Source of the DNA: Candidatus Microthrix parvicella Bio17-1
GTDB taxonomy: Bacteria > Actinomycetota > Acidimicrobiia > Acidimicrobiales > Microtrichaceae
Direction of reading: 5' to 3'
Assembly: GCF_000299415.1 (NCBI RefSeq)
Contig: NZ_AMPG01000002.1
Location: 1,005,193 to 1,069,192, forward strand
Length of the DNA stretch: 64,000 nt
Made by a program: the position numbers and the translations under genes. How positions within the stretch are numbered: the stretch's first letter is position 1; each line of letters begins with the position of its first letter. This document shows positions 60,735-64,000 of the stretch, piece after piece. The notes beneath the pieces were generated by a model, which was not told the DNA's origin, searched no databases, and saw only the letters and a program-made list of their open reading frames with translations.

Positions 60735-61657
60735 GCGCCTTGTCGGACATCGCAGATGAGTACCTGGCACTGCGCCGTTCGTTCGGCCATGACCTTGTCG
60801 AGGCACACCGGCTGCTGCCACGGTTTGTCGCCTACCTCGATTCGGTCGGTGAGCCGACCGTTACCGTGGCCGCCGCGCTGGCCTGGGCACAGGCCCCGGA
60901 CGTATCACCCACCAGCACTGTTTGGTCCCATCGGATGATGGTGGCCCGAGGGTTCGCCCGCCACATGGCCGCCCTCGACGAGCGCACCGAAGTCCCACCG
61001 CCCGGTCTGATCCCGAACCATCAGCGGTGGCGGCCACCGTTCGTCTACAGCCCCGAGGACATCGCCGCGCTCATGGCCGAGACTCGCCGATGTCGTTGGC
61101 GGCTACCCGCGGCAACCTGGGAAACCGTGATCGGTCTTCTGGCCGCCACCGGCATGCGGGTCGGCGAGGTGATCGGGCTGAACCGCGACGACATCGCATG
61201 GGACGACGCCGTCCTCACCATCTCCACGGCCAAGTTCGGGAAGTCCCGCAACATCCCACTGCTGGGGTCCACCATGGCCGCGCTGGCGGACTACGCGGAG
61301 ACCCGCGACCGGCTCTGCCTCCAACCGTCGACACCAGCATTCTTCGTTTCCATGCGGGGCACCAGGCTGCTCTACCAACCGTTCCGGCTGGCCTTCCGAC
61401 GCTTCTGTGACCTCTCGGGGGTCGGAGCGGGATCGTCGATCCGGCCGAGAATTCATGATGTCAGACATACGTTCGCTGTCCGGACGTTGTTGAAGTGGTA
61501 TCAGGAAGACGCAGACGTTGAGGCCCTCCTTCCGACCTTGTCGGTCTACTTGGGCCACGAAGATCCCCGCTCGACGTACTGGTATTTGTCCGCTGTCCCC
61601 GAACTGTTGGCGTTGGCCGTCACCCGTATGGACCTGAACCGGGAGGTGCTTTGCTAA
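60731..61657 (+). CDS. RIT tyrosine recombinase 2
   Basis: About 308 aa from ATG 60731. The catalytic domain has ATGMRVGEVIGLNRDDI (Arg), STAKFGKSRNIPL (Lys), PRIHDVRHTFAVRTLL (H-x-x-R) and VYLGHEDPRSTYWYLS (His and Tyr). Complete by motif. It is the middle member of the trio and is coupled at both ends. Confidence 0.92.
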   Translation: MSALSDIADEYLALRRSFGHDLVEAHRLLPRFVAYLDSVGEPTVTVAAALAWAQAPDVSPTSTVWSHRMMVARGFARHMAALDERTEVPPPGLIPNHQRWRPPFVYSPEDIAALMAETRRCRWRLPAATWETVIGLLAATGMRVGEVIGLNRDDIAWDDAVLTISTAKFGKSRNIPLLGSTMAALADYAETRDRLCLQPSTPAFFVSMRGTRLLYQPFRLAFRRFCDLSGVGAGSSIRPRIHDVRHTFAVRTLLKWYQEDADVEALLPTLSVYLGHEDPRSTYWYLSAVPELLALAVTRMDLNREVLC

Positions 61658-61781
61658 TGAGCCTGATCGCCCCCACCCTGGAAAGCTTCTTCACCGACCG
61701 GCTCGTCAAGCAACAACACGCAAGCCCGGCAACGATCGGTGGTGAGCCCCGCGTTTCTCGGACAGTGATCTGTGGCAGCCC

Positions 61782-62660
61782 TTACGCTGCCCGTGCCTTG
61801 TCGCGATAGCTGTCATGCACTTCAACCGGTGTCCGGTAACCGATCCCCGAATGAAGCCTGGAACGATTATACCAAATCTCGATCCAATGCGCAATACCCG
61901 AAACAGCCTTTCTTCGTGTCGGGAACACTGTCCGATAAACGAACTCGTTCTTCAACGAAGCAAAAAACGATTCCGCCATAGCATTATCCCAACACACCCC
62001 GGTCTTACCCATCGACCCAACCATGTCATTTGATGCAAGGAACGCTTTGAACTCCTCAGAGGTGTACTGCGCCCCATGATCCGAATGGAATATGGCATTC
62101 GACTGAATGCCACCAGCGTCGATCGCGGCCTGCAACGCGTCGGTCACCAGACCGGTGCGCATATGGTCGGCCATCGCGAACCCGACCACCATCTTCGAGA
62201 AACAATCGATCACCGTCGCCAAGTACACCCACCCTTCCCACGTGCGGATATAGGTGATATCACCGACCAGCTTCACGCCCGGCTCCGCGGCGGTGAAGTC
62301 CCGGTCGACCAAGTCCGCCGTGCTCGGCGTGCCGTCAGGGTCGGTCGTTCGCCTGTATGGCCTGGGCTGACAGGCAACCATGTCACCCTCGACCATCACC
62401 CGACGGACCAGTTCAAGGCCGGCAGCGATCTTCTTGCGGCCCAGCTCGGCATGGACCCGACGGTGCCCGTAGGTGCCATCGGATGCATCGAAGACCTTGC
62501 GGACATCGACCGCCAGTTCCTCGCGTCGTTCCGCGGTTGCTGACAGCGGACGTTTCCGCCAGTCGTAGTAGCCGGACTTCGACACGCCCGCCCACAAACA
62601 CATCTTGGTGACCGGGTAGTTCGCCTTCTCGCCGTCGATGAACTCGTACTTCGAGATCAC
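61782..62660 (-). CDS. IS3-family transposase OrfB (DDE integrase core)
   Basis: The product is 292 aa. An HTH-like region (YPVTKMCLWAGVSKSGYYDW) and YGHRRVHAELGRKKI precede the rve core. The catalytic triad is Asp in LVGDITYIRTWEGW, Asp in IFHSDHGAQYTSEE and Glu in NAMAESFFASLKNEF. Its ATG overlaps the OrfA stop by four bases; in this family the active transposase is usually made by -1 frameshifting between the two. Confidence 0.94.
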   Translation of the reverse strand: MISKYEFIDGEKANYPVTKMCLWAGVSKSGYYDWRKRPLSATAERREELAVDVRKVFDASDGTYGHRRVHAELGRKKIAAGLELVRRVMVEGDMVACQPRPYRRTTDPDGTPSTADLVDRDFTAAEPGVKLVGDITYIRTWEGWVYLATVIDCFSKMVVGFAMADHMRTGLVTDALQAAIDAGGIQSNAIFHSDHGAQYTSEEFKAFLASNDMVGSMGKTGVCWDNAMAESFFASLKNEFVYRTVFPTRRKAVSGIAHWIEIWYNRSRLHSGIGYRTPVEVHDSYRDKARAA

Positions 62661-62980
62661 CGATACTCCTGGGCGAAGAAGGACGCCGCTTTTCCCAAGA
62701 ACTCGTTTTTCATTCGGAGTTCGCGGTTCTCGGCTTGGAGTTCGCGGAATTGGATACGTTCGGCTGGGGTCAAAGGGTCCTCCTCGATCGGGTGGGCATC
62801 ACGGTACTTGTTGACCCACACACCGAGTGTGCCCGGGTTGATGTCCAACTCGTTGGCGACCGTGGCGATCGGCCGGGAACCGTCGATCACCATTTTCACG
62901 GCCTCGGCCTTGAAAGTGTCAGAGTATTTTGTTCGTTTGCGTGTCATATTGGATTCCTTTGTGTCAGTGGATGTTATCAA
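62657..62980 (-). CDS. IS3-family OrfA (HTH DNA-binding protein)
   Basis: The product is 107 aa. KYSDTFKAEAVKMVIDGSRP and NELDINPGTLGVWVNKYRDA form the HTH_Tnp_1 domain, followed by a leucine-zipper-like helix with QFRELQAENRELRMKNEFL. It binds the IS ends and, with OrfB, forms the transposase. Intact. Confidence 0.93.
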   Translation of the reverse strand: MITSTDTKESNMTRKRTKYSDTFKAEAVKMVIDGSRPIATVANELDINPGTLGVWVNKYRDAHPIEEDPLTPAERIQFRELQAENRELRMKNEFLGKAASFFAQEYR

Positions 62981-63925
62981 TCACCCACTGTCCGAAATCC
63001 TCGGGGCACCCCACGGCTCCTACCGTGATTCGTTGCGGATGCTCCTCACGTACGCACAGGAACACACCGGCAAGACCCCGGCCCGCCTTGACTGGGCCGA
63101 CCTTGACGAGACACTGATCGGCGGTTTTCTCGACAGTCTCGAGACCGAACGTCACAACAGCCCCAGAACCCGGAACCTGCGTCTGACCGCTATCCGTTCA
63201 CTGGTCAGCTACTCCTCCCTACAGCACCCCGAACACGCAGCAACGTTCCAACGCGTCCTGGCAATACCACCCAAACGCTTCGAACGGGCGCTGGTGTCGT
63301 TCCTCACCGCCGAGGAGATCGACGCGCTCGTTGACGCACCCGACCTGGACCGTTGGGAAGGCCGCAGAGACCGGTCGCTGCTCCTCGTCGAGGTCAGAAC
63401 CGGTCTGCGTGTCTCCGAGCTCACCGGGTTGAACTGCGACAACGTCACCCTTGGCACCGGCGCGAGTGTCCACTGCGAGAACGGCAAAGGCCGCAAGCAA
63501 CGAGCCGTGCCCCTCAACACCGGGACAGCGGCGACCCTCGCCGGTTGGATGGCAGAACGCGGCGGCCAACCCGGTGAACCGCTCTTCCCGACCCGCACAG
63601 GTCGACCGTTGAGCTCAGACGCTGTCCAGCGATTGGTCCGCAAACACGCCGATGTGGCCGCCGACCGGTGCCCGTCGCTGCGCAACAAACGGCTCCACCC
63701 CCACGCCCTGCGCCACAGCTGCGCCATGGCACTCCTCCAAGCCGGAGTCGACACCGCCGTCATCGCGCTCTGGCTCGGCCATGCCGACCTCCGCTCAACG
63801 AACGTCTACCTGCAGGCCGACATGACAACCAAACAAAGAGCACTCGAGCTGACCAAACCAGACTCAACACCGCCAGGGCGCTACCAGCCCCCCGACGCAG
63901 TGCTGGCGTTCCTCGAAAGCCTGTA

Positions 63926-63992
63926 ACTATGCCGACCACACACACCTGGACAACACGCCACCACCAGCCACCCACCGAAAGGTCGGCATAGT
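63926..63992. repeat. RIT right terminal repeat
   Basis: ACTATGCCGACC at 63926-63937 and GGTCGGCATAGT at 63981-63992, a perfect 12-bp inverted pair that begins on the stop codon of the third recombinase. Inverted relative to the left-end block. Confidence 0.7.
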
Positions 63993-64000
63993 CGCGGTGT

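Larger units (their letters stand above)
61740..63013. mobile_element. IS3-family insertion sequence
   Basis: 1274 bp. The left end TGGTGAGCCCCG and, inverted, the right end TGGGGTGCCCCG begin imperfect 28-bp inverted repeats sharing CGGACAGTG. It is flanked by the 3-bp duplication CGG (61737-61739 and 63014-63016). It carries orfA and orfB on the minus strand. It is nested in the RIT element. Confidence 0.92.
61657..63926 (+). pseudogene. RIT tyrosine recombinase 3, interrupted by IS3-family element
   Basis: The start MSLIAPTLESFFTDRLVKQQ (from ATG 61657) runs to PATIG. Removing the IS and one CGG copy continues as SYRDSLRMLLTYAQEHT in the same frame, a 330-aa recombinase. The catalytic residues survive in the 3' part: VRTGLRVSELTGLNCDNV, CENGKGRKQRAVPL, LHPHALRHSCAMALL and LWLGHADLRSTNVYLQ. 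With the N-terminal domain cut, the trio is probably inactive unless the other two suffice. Confidence 0.92.
59371..63994. mobile_element. Recombinase-in-Trio (RIT) element, third gene split by IS3
   Basis: Three tyrosine recombinases lie in tandem on the plus strand, coupled by ATGA (60731-60734) and TAATG (61655-61659) overlaps, as in RIT elements. Similar sequences in opposite orientation bound the unit, each containing the pair ACTATGCCGA and TCGGCATAGT (59373-59460 and 63926-63992). An IS3-family element is nested in the third gene. The right end lies within a few bases of the window end, so the outer flank and any duplication cannot be judged. Confidence 0.82.

Noticed and set aside
1..64000. 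tRNA or rRNA genes
   Set aside because: No cloverleaf-like or rRNA-like sequence was recognised on reading; a tRNAscan-SE or Rfam run would settle this.

Overview
High-GC chromosomal DNA, most likely from an actinobacterium. The evidence is codon use strongly biased to G/C in third positions, an actinobacterial-type LexA box in front of a DUF222/HNH-family gene, many GTG starts and ATGA/TAATG gene overlaps. The mix of envelope glycan genes, fatty-acid thiolase and acyl-CoA synthetase remnants, and abundant IS elements would fit an Acidimicrobiia-like genome, but nothing in the window fixes the genus.

Region 1 (1-14.3 kb) is a surface glycan cluster. It holds an ABC exporter (5' end outside the window), a glycosyltransferase/FkbM fusion, a second FkbM methyltransferase, another SAM methyltransferase, five glycosyltransferases in all, a full-length glutamine-dependent asparagine synthetase, a GNAT acyltransferase and a polysaccharide deacetylase.

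Region 2 (14.4-39 kb and 49-56 kb) is the unusual part. Three related loci each combine a Tat-signal exported protein with HprK-like kinases carrying a P-loop, PqqD-like (RiPP recognition element-like) domains, and in loci A and B also kinase-like proteins without a P-loop and Fe(II)/2-oxoglutarate oxygenases of two folds (PKHD/P4H-like and JmjC/Cupin_4-like), including degenerate copies. Locus A (14.4-31 kb) adds a MauE/MauD-like thiol-redox pair and a glycine-rich exported protein whose Tat signal follows a PqqD-like domain. Locus B (31-40.5 kb) adds a TPR sulfotransferase. Locus C (49-56 kb) has a Tat protein and two PqqD-kinase fusions. My reading is a family of exported proteins that are hydroxylated, phosphorylated and perhaps sulfated in the cytoplasm before folded export by Tat. 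This is inference from gene content and order.

Three different insertion sequences have each landed inside a gene of this system: an IS21-family element in a kinase (22858-25923), a 1629-bp DDE element in an oxygenase (32674-34302), and an IS1634-like element in a PqqD-kinase (51307-53255). In each case removing the IS and one target-site copy restores an uninterrupted reading frame, so the insertions look recent.

Region 3 (41.6-49.1 kb) starts with an intact thiolase followed by an acyl-CoA synthetase broken into pieces about 5.5 kb apart. Between the pieces lie a hendecad coiled-coil membrane protein, a VapBC module, a second identical-length copy of the 1629-bp IS, DUF2442, a dead Phd antitoxin and a DUF4143 ATPase, plus fragments of these genes. 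A related antitoxin/coiled-coil block recurs at 53.8-54.6 kb.

Region 4 (55.8-64 kb) has two small membrane proteins divergent from a DegT-type aminotransferase, an SOS-box-controlled DUF222/HNH pseudogene, and a Recombinase-in-Trio (RIT) element with three overlapping tyrosine recombinases. The third recombinase is split by an IS3-family element with a 3-bp duplication, again with frame-perfect restoration.
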